Part shown: positions 35,528-43,817 of the stretch, one piece after another
How positions within the stretch are numbered: position 1 is the first letter of the stretch
Layout of the letters: every line of letters begins with the position of its first letter
Assembly: GCA_964540755.1 (NCBI GenBank)
Contig: CAZIOB010000122.1
Span: forward strand, 1 to 64,000
Source of the DNA: JAAYJR01 sp964540755
Lineage (GTDB): Bacteria > Bacteroidota > Bacteroidia > Bacteroidales > Prolixibacteraceae
Direction: 5' to 3'
Length of the DNA stretch: 64,000 nucleotides
Notes under the pieces: generated by a model
What the model saw: only the letters and a program-made list of their open reading frames with translations
Told to the model about the DNA's origin: nothing
Databases searched by the model: none
Position numbers and translations under genes: made by a program

Positions 35528-36907
35528 ATGGAACAACAACGACAAAATATAGAACAGTTCAGGGAAAAGGTGGTTGAAAAAACGAAACAGCTTGAAAAAC
35601 CACAGGAGATGTTGGAACAAAGCATGTCACAGCTGGCTAAGGTAGGGGGATTCGATCTTATGGAAGTCGCCATAGACGGTATTCAAAACCTGAATCCGGA
35701 ACGAAAAGCACGAAAAAGAATTTTTCTCTCTGAATCTTCAAAAAAAGATGAACGTGACCAGCTGAAAAAAACCCTTCAGTTATGGGCAGCTGTGCTTTCT
35801 TCATCTGATAATGTAATGGAAATGGTTGAAAGTTGTGAACAGAGTGCCAAAACTGCCGAAGAAACTCTCACAAAAAATCTGGCTAAGGCAGTTGAGGCTA
35901 CTAAAGACCTTGAAAAATCATACCGCTCTGTTGCTTTATTCTTTAAAAATACAGGGAGTAACAAAATTAAAAATATATCCTTTATAAATGCAGATCCCGA
36001 ACAGATAAAAGATCTTGATGACACACGCTTTATAGATACCATACAGGAAGAACTGATAAAAAACTTCGACAGGCTGGACCTTCGCGATAATTACAGCCTG
36101 CTTGTAGTCCCGGGATATCTCGGATCGAATAAAGTTGTTGAAAAATGGGCTAAGATAGCTCATGAGAATAAAGTTATGCTGATCACCGACTTCGAACATC
36201 TGGATACACCGGATGATGTAATGGAAATGTTTGAGGCCGCCAACCTCACCGGCGGCGATATCTATCGTTCCAATGTATTAATGACCTGTAATTACCTGGT
36301 GGGAAGGGATAAATATAAGGATCTGGGTGAGGATGAAGAGCTGTATGTCCCCCCTTCAGCCGCACTTGCAGGAACAATTTATCAGACACTTATGTCGCAG
36401 GTAGCAGCAGGTAAAAAGCATGGGAGCCTAAGTGAAGTTGACGGAGTGCGTTTCGATCTTAAAAAAAGCGAAATCGCAAACCTGGAAAAACTAGGCCTTG
36501 TACCTATGGTTAATGAGTATGGGAAAGTGATGGCTTTCTCCGCAAAAACACTCTTCAATGGTGATAACTTAGGCCTTCAAACATACTCGGTTGTCAGGGT
36601 ATTCGACTATGTAACCAAAGTCCTGATGGATTTTCTCAACCGCAGGGCTTTTGAAAATTTCAATACTAAAACCAGAAAGGAAATACTCAGCCAGATCATC
36701 AAATTTCTCGACAACATAACAGGTCCGGGAAAATTGATAGAAAAATTTTCTATAAAAAGATTTGAACAAGACAGGGTTCAAAAAGATCGTATTTATCTTG
36801 ATATACATATGACCCCTTATTTCCCTGCCAAAAGTTTCATGATCAAAATGGACGGGCAGAAAGGCGATGACGGTAACGAATGGGATACCGAATATGAACA
36901 GAATTAA
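35528..36907 (+). CDS. tssC: T6SS sheath large subunit TssC
   Basis: Large subunit of the contractile sheath, 459 residues. A coiled, Gln/Glu-rich N-terminal region (about 1-130) precedes the conserved core; typical segments are the middle LLVVPGYLGSNKVVEKWAKIA region, the AALAGTIYQTLM stretch and the C-terminal MTPYFPAKSFMIKMDG. The long N-terminal extension is usual for subtype iii of Bacteroidota. It follows tssB by 60 bases and precedes the first hcp. Confidence 0.92.
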   Translation: MEQQRQNIEQFREKVVEKTKQLEKPQEMLEQSMSQLAKVGGFDLMEVAIDGIQNLNPERKARKRIFLSESSKKDERDQLKKTLQLWAAVLSSSDNVMEMVESCEQSAKTAEETLTKNLAKAVEATKDLEKSYRSVALFFKNTGSNKIKNISFINADPEQIKDLDDTRFIDTIQEELIKNFDRLDLRDNYSLLVVPGYLGSNKVVEKWAKIAHENKVMLITDFEHLDTPDDVMEMFEAANLTGGDIYRSNVLMTCNYLVGRDKYKDLGEDEELYVPPSAALAGTIYQTLMSQVAAGKKHGSLSEVDGVRFDLKKSEIANLEKLGLVPMVNEYGKVMAFSAKTLFNGDNLGLQTYSVVRVFDYVTKVLMDFLNRRAFENFNTKTRKEILSQIIKFLDNITGPGKLIEKFSIKRFEQDRVQKDRIYLDIHMTPYFPAKSFMIKMDGQKGDDGNEWDTEYEQN

Positions 36908-36945
36908 TTTTTTATATTTTTTTTAACCTTTTAATTTTTCAAAAC

Positions 36946-37335
36946 ATGTCATTTAAAGCAACATTGAAAGTCGACGGCAATGAATACAGAGTATTAAATT
37001 GCAGTTACAGTCTCAACCAGGAGGTTGATAAAACAGGAAGGCCTTCTTCAACAGTACGTGGAGGAATAGTTAATCTCAATATTGAATCTACTGATGATAC
37101 CAGTATGTTCGAATGGATGTGCGACAGTTACATGAGAAAAGATGCTACAGTAACTTTTAATAAGCGTGATGAGGATTCCAAAATGAAAGAACTGGAAATT
37201 AAAGAAGCATACATGATCAACTATGAAGAATCATTCGATGATACCGGAACCGGAGCCATGACACAGTCCTTTTCCCTGTCTGCAAAAAGCATTAAACTGG
37301 GGGAAGGTGAACACGAAAACGAGTGGGCAATGTAA
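36946..37335 (+). CDS. tssD: T6SS inner-tube protein Hcp/TssD, copy 1
   Basis: A 129-residue tube protein of the Bacteroidota TssD type: MSFKATLKVDGNEYRVLNCS start, the NLNIESTDDTSMFEWM central part and a C-terminal LKIKEAYMINYEESFDD-like strand region. Hcp hexamers stack to form the tube inside the sheath and can carry small effectors. It directly follows tssC, so it is likely the main structural tube subunit. A second divergent copy follows 130 bases downstream. Confidence 0.9.
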   Translation: MSFKATLKVDGNEYRVLNCSYSLNQEVDKTGRPSSTVRGGIVNLNIESTDDTSMFEWMCDSYMRKDATVTFNKRDEDSKMKELEIKEAYMINYEESFDDTGTGAMTQSFSLSAKSIKLGEGEHENEWAM

Positions 37336-37417
37336 TGTGCGGGTAATTTTATGATTTAGGTTAGAGACCTCATACTATTTGCCCCTTCTGTATTAGATAA
37401 ACAAAAATGTAATTTAA

Positions 37418-37439
37418 AAAGTACCTTTTAGAGTACTTT
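37418..37439 (+). repeat. inverted repeat upstream of the second hcp
   Basis: Arms AAAGTAC (37418-37424) and GTACTTT (37433-37439), 8-base spacer. The right half contains TAGAGTAC, related to the TACTCTA motif seen in two other T6SS gaps. There is no T-tract, so not a terminator. Confidence 0.4.
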
Positions 37440-37465
37440 ACGTATATTACTTTCAAATTTGAATT

Positions 37466-37882
37466 ATGTCTGTAACAGCAAGGCTATATATAAAAGGCCA
37501 TAAACTGGAGGATAAGGGAATTAAGGTTCTCTCATGTGACTATAATTTCTCTCAAAATATCAGTGAGGACGGATATATAGCAGGTTCAGTAAGGGCCGGA
37601 CTTATAAATCTTACCCTTGCTGCAATAAATGACACCGAAATTGTTCAATGGATGTTTTTCAGGGATTCTGAAAAATCAGGAAAGATATCTTTTTTCGGAA
37701 TTGATCCGCATACTGCGGCGCCCCAGGAAACAAAAACCCTGGAGTTCCAAGACGGGATTTTAGTGAATTACAGCGAATCCTTTACGGATGAATCAGATAT
37801 GGTAATGAATTTAAGTATATCAGCACGAAAAATTACACTATCTAATTCTGAATGGGAAACAGTCGGTTGGAAGGATAAATAA
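37466..37882 (+). CDS. tssD: T6SS Hcp/TssD, copy 2
   Basis: 138 residues, same fold and motif order as copy 1 (start MSVTARLYIKGHKLEDKGIK, middle GLINLTLAAINDTEIVQWMF, end NLSISARKITLSNSEWETVG) but clearly diverged. Placed right before the vgrG-PAAR modules, it may be a specialised tube subunit, for example a cap or a cargo-bearing form. It has its own upstream gap with an inverted repeat, so it may be expressed separately from tssC-hcp1. Confidence 0.87.
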   Translation: MSVTARLYIKGHKLEDKGIKVLSCDYNFSQNISEDGYIAGSVRAGLINLTLAAINDTEIVQWMFFRDSEKSGKISFFGIDPHTAAPQETKTLEFQDGILVNYSESFTDESDMVMNLSISARKITLSNSEWETVGWKDK

Positions 37883-38042
37883 AAATAATTTTTCACAGGG
37901 ATAAAAAGTATGATTTTATAATCAAATAAAGGGTAAGGATATAAAATAAATCCTATACGGATTTGGCCTTAAAATGAAGATTAAAAAATACGCTAATCTT
38001 ATTTCATACCTCTAAATAATTAATTTTAATAATTATACAAAA

Positions 38043-39896
38043 ATGCATATCCTTTCAAAAATTGATATCTTAATCAATCAAAAGCCATTTATAAAATTTC
38101 ATCAGGTCTCGATAAACCAAAATCTTTATGGCATCGACAGGTTTGAGATAAGATGCCGTTATGATGCACTTGAAGAACTTGACGGCTTTCTGATAGAAAA
38201 ATCTAAAAATTTCCTGGGCCTTCCTATAGTTATTCAGACAAAATTTTTAACGAATAACGAAGATAAAGATGGGATTAATTTCAGGGGATATATCACGGAA
38301 ATTCAAAGTTTAAGAAGCGGAGTAACTGATTATGATGAGGTTATAATCTCAGGAGGTAGTACAGAAATAGCTCTGAACAGGAAACCTACAAACCGTGCAT
38401 TTATTGATAATACCCTTGAGGATATTGTTAAGGAAGTGCTCAAAAAATATCAGTTGAAATCTCAAATTTCCCCAAGGACCAGGGAACGGTTTCCATATAT
38501 AGTACAGTTTGAGGAAAGTGATCTTGAATTTCTGAAACGGTTATCCATACGTTACGGGGAATGGTGCTACTTCAACGGACAGGATTTTATTTTTGGAGAA
38601 ATTCCGACAGGACAGAAATCAGAAACACTCACTCTGGGTTCTGATCTTAAAAGCCTTAAATATGAGCTGAGGGTAAATCCGGTAAAATTCAGCATCTTCA
38701 CAGTAGATCCGCTTAAACTTAACGTTTACCGTTATAACTCAGGTAGCAGCAAGATCGAAAGCAACCTGAATATGTATGGCAAACATGCATTGAAGATGTC
38801 AAAAACCTTATACACTGAGGAGGGAAGGGATTATTTTGAACATATCAATGTTAAAGAATCTGACTACAAAAAAGGATTGGACCAGGTTGGAGAAACTATT
38901 GAATCAGTTGATGCTGTCAACCTGAACGATTTATCAGGAACCTCGGTCAACGGATTTATTAATGCAGGTACGGAAGTAAAAATAGATTGCTCCAAACAGG
39001 ACAGAAAAGGCAAAATTGATTACGGTAAGTATAGAGTGACTGCCGTCAATCATCAAATGGACAATACACTGTCATACGAAAACAGTTTCACAGCCATACC
39101 AGCAGAAACTTCAATACCTGAAAATACTGATCCCTATTTTGTGAGGACCTCTTCCAATCAACTTGGAATGGTCGAAGACAATAAAGATCCGGAAAAGCTG
39201 GGAAGAGTGAAAATCAGTTTCTGGTGGATGGAGGGTAAGCAGACAACTCCGTGGTTAAAGATCACAACACCATACATTCACAAAGAGGCAGGTTTTTATT
39301 TTATACCGGCTAAAAATTCAAGAGTTTTGGTTGGATTTGAAGATGGTGATGTGGAAAAGCCTTATGTAATTGGCACACTATTCGACAAAGATGCAAATCC
39401 TGATCCTGACTGGGCAGGTAATAGAAATGAAAGTAATGCAAAAATTCATGCTATCAGGACAGCTGCCGGGAATACAATAGAACTAAACGATACTGACGGA
39501 GGGGAAAAGATCACTATATACGATAAAGGCAATAATAACAGGATAACGCTAAATTCTGCAGGAGGAAAGCTTTCTGTTCATTCAACAGGCGAAGCTCACA
39601 TGACTGCACAATCCATGGCTTCAGTCTCACTGGGAGACCCGGATAAACCGGAAGAGAGTAAAGTCAGCGTCTGGCTGCAGGAAGATTCCCTTTGGGTAAC
39701 CAATGAAAGCGGCGATGTCTTTGTTGAATCAAAAAATAATGATCTGGGGGTTATTGCATTTAGCGGTGTAATTTCCATAAAAGGCAGAAAAATCGTCCTG
39801 GAAGCATCTGAGTCACTTGAGATAAAAGGACCAGTGGTAAAAATTAACGGAGCAGCAACAACGGAAATTAAAGGAGGTATTGTCCAAATAAATTAA
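38043..39896 (+). CDS. vgrG: T6SS spike protein VgrG, copy 1
   Basis: 617-residue trimeric spike. The N-terminal gp27-like part (about 1-370) includes the DRFEIRCRYDALEELDGF region; a gp5-like OB fold follows (about 375-460, NQLGMVEDNKDPEKLGRVKI), then the beta-helix needle. From about residue 516 the tail differs from copy 2: it contains SLGDPDKPEESK and VWLQEDSLWV segments in place of regular needle repeats. The tail ends GGIVQIN, ready to receive the PAAR tip. The PAAR gene follows 12 bases on. The variable tail probably selects cargo. Confidence 0.93.
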   Translation: MHILSKIDILINQKPFIKFHQVSINQNLYGIDRFEIRCRYDALEELDGFLIEKSKNFLGLPIVIQTKFLTNNEDKDGINFRGYITEIQSLRSGVTDYDEVIISGGSTEIALNRKPTNRAFIDNTLEDIVKEVLKKYQLKSQISPRTRERFPYIVQFEESDLEFLKRLSIRYGEWCYFNGQDFIFGEIPTGQKSETLTLGSDLKSLKYELRVNPVKFSIFTVDPLKLNVYRYNSGSSKIESNLNMYGKHALKMSKTLYTEEGRDYFEHINVKESDYKKGLDQVGETIESVDAVNLNDLSGTSVNGFINAGTEVKIDCSKQDRKGKIDYGKYRVTAVNHQMDNTLSYENSFTAIPAETSIPENTDPYFVRTSSNQLGMVEDNKDPEKLGRVKISFWWMEGKQTTPWLKITTPYIHKEAGFYFIPAKNSRVLVGFEDGDVEKPYVIGTLFDKDANPDPDWAGNRNESNAKIHAIRTAAGNTIELNDTDGGEKITIYDKGNNNRITLNSAGGKLSVHSTGEAHMTAQSMASVSLGDPDKPEESKVSVWLQEDSLWVTNESGDVFVESKNNDLGVIAFSGVISIKGRKIVLEASESLEIKGPVVKINGAATTEIKGGIVQIN

Positions 39897-39908
39897 AAAG
39901 AAAAAGAT

Positions 39909-40217
39909 ATGCCACCAGCAGCCAGAATTAATGATATGCAAACATGCCCGATGCAAACACCGGGAACCCCTCCCATACCCCATGTCGGAGGGCCCATAAT
40001 GCCCCCGGGATGCACGACGGTTCTGATAGGCGGATTGCCTGCAGCACGCGCGGGTGATATAGCCAGTTGCGCAGCACCTCCGGTAATAATAAATACCATA
40101 ATCACAGGATCCGCAACAGTTATGATCGGAGGAATGCCTGCTGCAAGAATGGGCGACTCAACTGTTCATGGAGGAACGATAGTCGGCGGATGTCCGACCG
40201 TCATAATCGGAGGCTGA
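39909..40217 (+). CDS. T6SS PAAR tip protein, copy 1
   Basis: A 102-residue stand-alone PAAR protein that sharpens the VgrG spike. The sequence is built of repeated Pro/Gly-rich turns (PPAARINDM, TPPIPHVGGPIMPPG, IGGLPAARAGD, IGGMPAARMGD), with the conserved His and Cys for metal binding. There is no extension domain, so cargo must bind non-covalently. It follows vgrG by 12 bases. After it, a 19-codon frame starts at 40223 (M-S-N-S-T-K...), perhaps a gene remnant. Confidence 0.92.
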   Translation: MPPAARINDMQTCPMQTPGTPPIPHVGGPIMPPGCTTVLIGGLPAARAGDIASCAAPPVIINTIITGSATVMIGGMPAARMGDSTVHGGTIVGGCPTVIIGG

Positions 40218-40424
40218 ACAACATGAGTAACAGCACGAAATTTATTGGCAGAATATGTATTTCGAATCCGGCGAGTTTTTAAAATCTGATATACAGAAAT
40301 ATCAAATTAAACCTGCTGGCATTGAATGTATAAACAAAATAATTCTGATGTCAGCCAAAAATAATTGATGCATCCATGGCATCGGAAGAATAAGTATTCT
40401 GTAAAGCAAATAAAAATCAATTTT

Positions 40425-41342
40425 ATGGCTACTCTCCAGGAAAAACAAATGTTGAAAGAATTTGGATTCTCAGATCATGATCACCTCCAAAGATCTTTGA
40501 AAGTTTCTGCAAGAGAAGGATACAGGAATTATAAATTCAAATGGCGGCTGATAATGAGGTCAAGATATAACGGCATCAACTCAAAAGTGAAAAATGACCT
40601 CATCAATTATTTTACCCGGTACGAGGATTATGTAATAATAAATCAAAAGGGTAATTTAACGGACTGGCCGGGTAAAGCAAAAGATCAGGCAGAATACCTG
40701 TTTGATCGTTTAGTATATCCATGGGCTCTGATAAAACACAACAGGCTTTTATTTTCTGTTAAAGATCCCAAAAACACAATCTGGTTCAGGGCACTTACCC
40801 TGAAAGAATTATTTGAAGCTCTCGATATTTGCTATAAAGAATCTAAAAAATCGGGTGCGAAAGTCAGGCCATGGAAATTAAGCCTTAAATGGAGCGAATG
40901 TGTCGCTTCCTATAATCAAAAAAGAAAAAAGGCAATTCTGTGGATAGGCAAAGATTATGACGTTGCACTGATGATTTGCGACAACATTATTTCAACATGG
41001 AATACGAAGTCAGGTGACTGGAAACCATGGAATAATTCATGGTCGAAACTGGCACATCAAAATCTGACCGGTATTAAGTACGGATATATTACAACCACAA
41101 AAAACCGGGGTGGACTAGTTGCAGGAATAACAGCAGGATTATCGGTATATCCCGGATTTTTGAAAAGGGATATGAAATTCAGTGATGTGACAAATTTTGT
41201 ATTCAATGAAGGACTAACTGGCATGAAACAAGCTGCTTTTATTTTGGCAACCGCTTTTGCAGTGGGTGGATCTAATGCAGCTAAAATAATAAACGGATTT
41301 CATCAGCAGTACGGGATCCCTAAATGGTGGCAAAAAAAATAG
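40425..41342 (+). CDS. unrecognised VgrG/PAAR-linked protein, copy 1 (candidate T6SS cargo)
   Basis: I take the ATG at 40425 (MATLQEKQMLKEFGF), 305 residues; an in-frame start at 40365 adds 20 residues absent from its paralogue. No signal peptide. Conserved with the paralogue at 43818: FGF near the start, KWR/RWR, EDY, PW, IWFRA (about residue 118), DICY, LKW.EC, DYDxALxIxDNIxSTW, GDWxPW and a C-terminal hydrophobic stretch with VGGSNAAKIINGF. That last stretch is rich in small residues and could insert in a membrane or pack in a groove. I do not recognise the family. Position after vgrG and PAAR suggests cargo or a loading adaptor; no immunity-like gene follows within 295 bases. Confidence 0.8.
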   Translation: MATLQEKQMLKEFGFSDHDHLQRSLKVSAREGYRNYKFKWRLIMRSRYNGINSKVKNDLINYFTRYEDYVIINQKGNLTDWPGKAKDQAEYLFDRLVYPWALIKHNRLLFSVKDPKNTIWFRALTLKELFEALDICYKESKKSGAKVRPWKLSLKWSECVASYNQKRKKAILWIGKDYDVALMICDNIISTWNTKSGDWKPWNNSWSKLAHQNLTGIKYGYITTTKNRGGLVAGITAGLSVYPGFLKRDMKFSDVTNFVFNEGLTGMKQAAFILATAFAVGGSNAAKIINGFHQQYGIPKWWQKK

Positions 41343-41424
41343 GATAGTACGAAAAAAATCTCCTTGCTTTTTAAGATAAATTTTTGTAGCTTACAAAATA
41401 AAACAATCATTTATCAAAAAATCA

Positions 41425-41461
41425 ACACACAAGAATGTGTGTAAAATACTCTATAATAGAG
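41425..41461 (+). repeat. two small inverted repeats between the T6SS modules
   Basis: ACACAC (41425-41430) with GTGTGT (41437-41442), and CTCTAT-A-ATAGAG (41449-41461). The second includes the TACTCTA motif noted in other T6SS gaps. The 295-base gap (41343-41637) holds nothing else: no frame, no promoter that I can support, no T-tract terminator. Confidence 0.4.
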
Positions 41462-41637
41462 AAAAACTTCTCGTTATGCTTTTAAATTTATAATTAGTCC
41501 AATTTTAAATAATTATAAAAATATCAACAAATTCAACAACTCCTGCGCTTCATTTATAAAGGGTAAGATCATACCAGTGAATAGCCTTTTATCCCTTTTA
41601 AAAGTAACATTTTTAATAAATTCAAAAGATTCTTGAC

Positions 41638-43452
41638 ATGCCCATTCTTACAGAGATTGATATTTTAATCAATCAAAAACCATTTAAAAAATTTCACCGG
41701 GTTTCAATAAACCAAAACCTTTATAGTATAGACACATTTGAAATTACATGCCGTTATGATGCCCTTGAAGAACTTGATAGTTTTTTAATCGAGAAATCAA
41801 AAAATTATCTCGGATTGCCTGTTGTTATCCAAACAAAAATAAAAATAAAGGATGAGGATAAGGATGGTATTACTTTCAGGGGTTTTGTGACCGGGATTCA
41901 AAGTTCAAGAAGTGGAATGACTGATTATGATGAAGTAATTATTTCAGGTGGAAGTTCGGAAATAGCGCTTGACAGAAAGCCACACAACCGTGCTTTTCTG
42001 GATAAAACTCTTGAAGAAATTGTAAAAGAAGTATTTAAAAAATATGAATTTTCGTCGAAAGTATCTCCCAGGAACAAAGAACGATTTCCATATATCGCAC
42101 AGTTTGAAGAGAGTGATCTTGAATTCGTAAAACGTTTATCAATTCGTTATGGCGAATGGTGTTTTTTTAACGGACAGGAATTTATTTTTGGAGAAATGCC
42201 GGTTGTTGAAAAATCACTTACAATTGGATATGACCTTAAAGATTTCAAATACGGGTTAAGGGTTAGTCCTGTTAAATTTGATCTCCATTGTGTTGATTCT
42301 TTGCAACCAGAGGTTTACAGATACAAATCAGGCAACAGCAAAATTGAATCAAATCTCAACATGTACGGAAAACACGCTCTCAAAATGTCAAAAAAAATGT
42401 ACACGGAAAGGGGCACAGATTATTATGAACACTTAAATGTTCCGGAAACTGATTGTCAAAAAGGGCTAAATCTGGTTGGGGAGCTTGAAGAAACCGCCGA
42501 TGCAGTGAGACTTACGGAGTTGTCAGGCACATCAACAAATGGATTTCTTAATCCCGGAGTACAGGCAAAAGTAACTTGCATTAAACAAGATCGTAAAGTA
42601 AAAATGGATTACGGAAAATATCTGATAACTTCAGTTATTCATGAAATGGACAGTAACCTTGATTATGAAAACAATTTTGCTGCCATTCCTGCTGAAACAT
42701 CCATACCGGAAGATACAGATCCATATTTTGTAAGGACTTCCTCTAACCAATTAGGCATGGTTATGGATAATAAAGATCCGGAAAAAATTGGCAGAGTAAA
42801 AATTAGTTTTTGGTGGATGCAAACCAAACAAACTACACCCTGGATAAAAATAGCACATCCGTACACTGGTAAGGAGTATGGTTTTTATTTTGTACCTGCT
42901 GTCAATACTCAGGTATTAGTCGGATTTGAAGATGGAGACGTAGAAAAACCCTACTGCATGGGCTTCCTTTATAATAAAAATGGCAAACCCGACCCGGCAT
43001 GGGTCGGAAACAGGGATAAAGATTTTGCAAAAATTCATGCCATCAGAACATCTACAGGAAATACCATTGAATTTCATGACTCCGATGGTGGAGAAAAAAT
43101 AACTATCTATGACAGTAATGATAAAAACAGGATCACACTGGACAGCACTAACGGTACGCTTACTATTCATTCAGACGGCACACTGAATCTTGATGCATCA
43201 AAAATAAATTTAAAAGCGGAACAAGAAATTAACTTTTCATGTAAAAAAAATATTGCCATTGATGCTAAAGGAAATCTGGAGCTTAAATCCAACGGTGAAA
43301 CGAGTATGAGCACTATTAAGGATTTGAAAATAACCGGAGACAACGTTTCCCTGGGTGCAATGTCAAAGATAAAAGCTACTGCAAGCGCTTCAGCCGAGAT
43401 CAATGCAGTCGGTAACACAGTGATTAAAGGAGCTGTTGTTCAAATTAATTAA
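41638..43452 (+). CDS. vgrG: T6SS spike protein VgrG, copy 2
   Basis: 604 residues, closely similar to copy 1 over about the first 510 (for example EITCRYDALEELDSF and NQLGMVMDNKDPEKIGRVKI) with gp27-like and OB-fold parts intact. The tail is a regular beta-helix needle with repeated Lys/Asp/Ser-rich turns (NLDASKINLKAEQEINF and so on) and ends GAVVQIN. The different tail next to a diverged third gene suggests each VgrG serves its own cargo. A PAAR gene follows 29 bases on. Confidence 0.93.
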   Translation: MPILTEIDILINQKPFKKFHRVSINQNLYSIDTFEITCRYDALEELDSFLIEKSKNYLGLPVVIQTKIKIKDEDKDGITFRGFVTGIQSSRSGMTDYDEVIISGGSSEIALDRKPHNRAFLDKTLEEIVKEVFKKYEFSSKVSPRNKERFPYIAQFEESDLEFVKRLSIRYGEWCFFNGQEFIFGEMPVVEKSLTIGYDLKDFKYGLRVSPVKFDLHCVDSLQPEVYRYKSGNSKIESNLNMYGKHALKMSKKMYTERGTDYYEHLNVPETDCQKGLNLVGELEETADAVRLTELSGTSTNGFLNPGVQAKVTCIKQDRKVKMDYGKYLITSVIHEMDSNLDYENNFAAIPAETSIPEDTDPYFVRTSSNQLGMVMDNKDPEKIGRVKISFWWMQTKQTTPWIKIAHPYTGKEYGFYFVPAVNTQVLVGFEDGDVEKPYCMGFLYNKNGKPDPAWVGNRDKDFAKIHAIRTSTGNTIEFHDSDGGEKITIYDSNDKNRITLDSTNGTLTIHSDGTLNLDASKINLKAEQEINFSCKKNIAIDAKGNLELKSNGETSMSTIKDLKITGDNVSLGAMSKIKATASASAEINAVGNTVIKGAVVQIN

Positions 43453-43481
43453 AATTCTTAGCCGTTTTAAATTCATCAATA

Positions 43482-43781
43482 ATGCCACCAGCAGCCAGAG
43501 TAAATGATATGCATGTTTGCCCGATGCAAACGCCGGGAGTCCCGCCAATTCCACATGTCGGTGGACCGATCTTACCTCCCGGTTGTCCTACTGTCATTAT
43601 AGGAGGCCAGCCGGCAGCACGTATGGGAGATATGGCCACCTGCACAGGGCCTCCTGACACAATTGCACAAGGCTCCGCAACAGTTATGGTCGGAGGCAGG
43701 CCGGCAGCACGTATGGGAGACGTTACAGTCCATGGGGGTTCAATTGTTGCAGGATGCCCGACGGTAATTATAGGAGGCTAA
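43482..43781 (+). CDS. T6SS PAAR tip protein, copy 2
   Basis: 99 residues, nearly the same as copy 1 through the first 45 positions (MPPAARVNDMHVCPMQTPG) and differing by a short deletion in the middle (TCTGPPDTIAQGSATVMVGG). Same stand-alone type without extension. Found between vgrG copy 2 and the second unknown protein, which begins 36 bases later. Confidence 0.92.
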   Translation: MPPAARVNDMHVCPMQTPGVPPIPHVGGPILPPGCPTVIIGGQPAARMGDMATCTGPPDTIAQGSATVMVGGRPAARMGDVTVHGGSIVAGCPTVIIGG

Positions 43782-43817
43782 AAGAAAAGTAATTGCATAA
43801 CCTACATAAACATAGTT

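Noticed and set aside
40223..40282. 19-codon frame after PAAR copy 1 (M-S-N-S-T-K)
   Set aside because: No counterpart after PAAR copy 2 and too short to support; noted only as a possible remnant.
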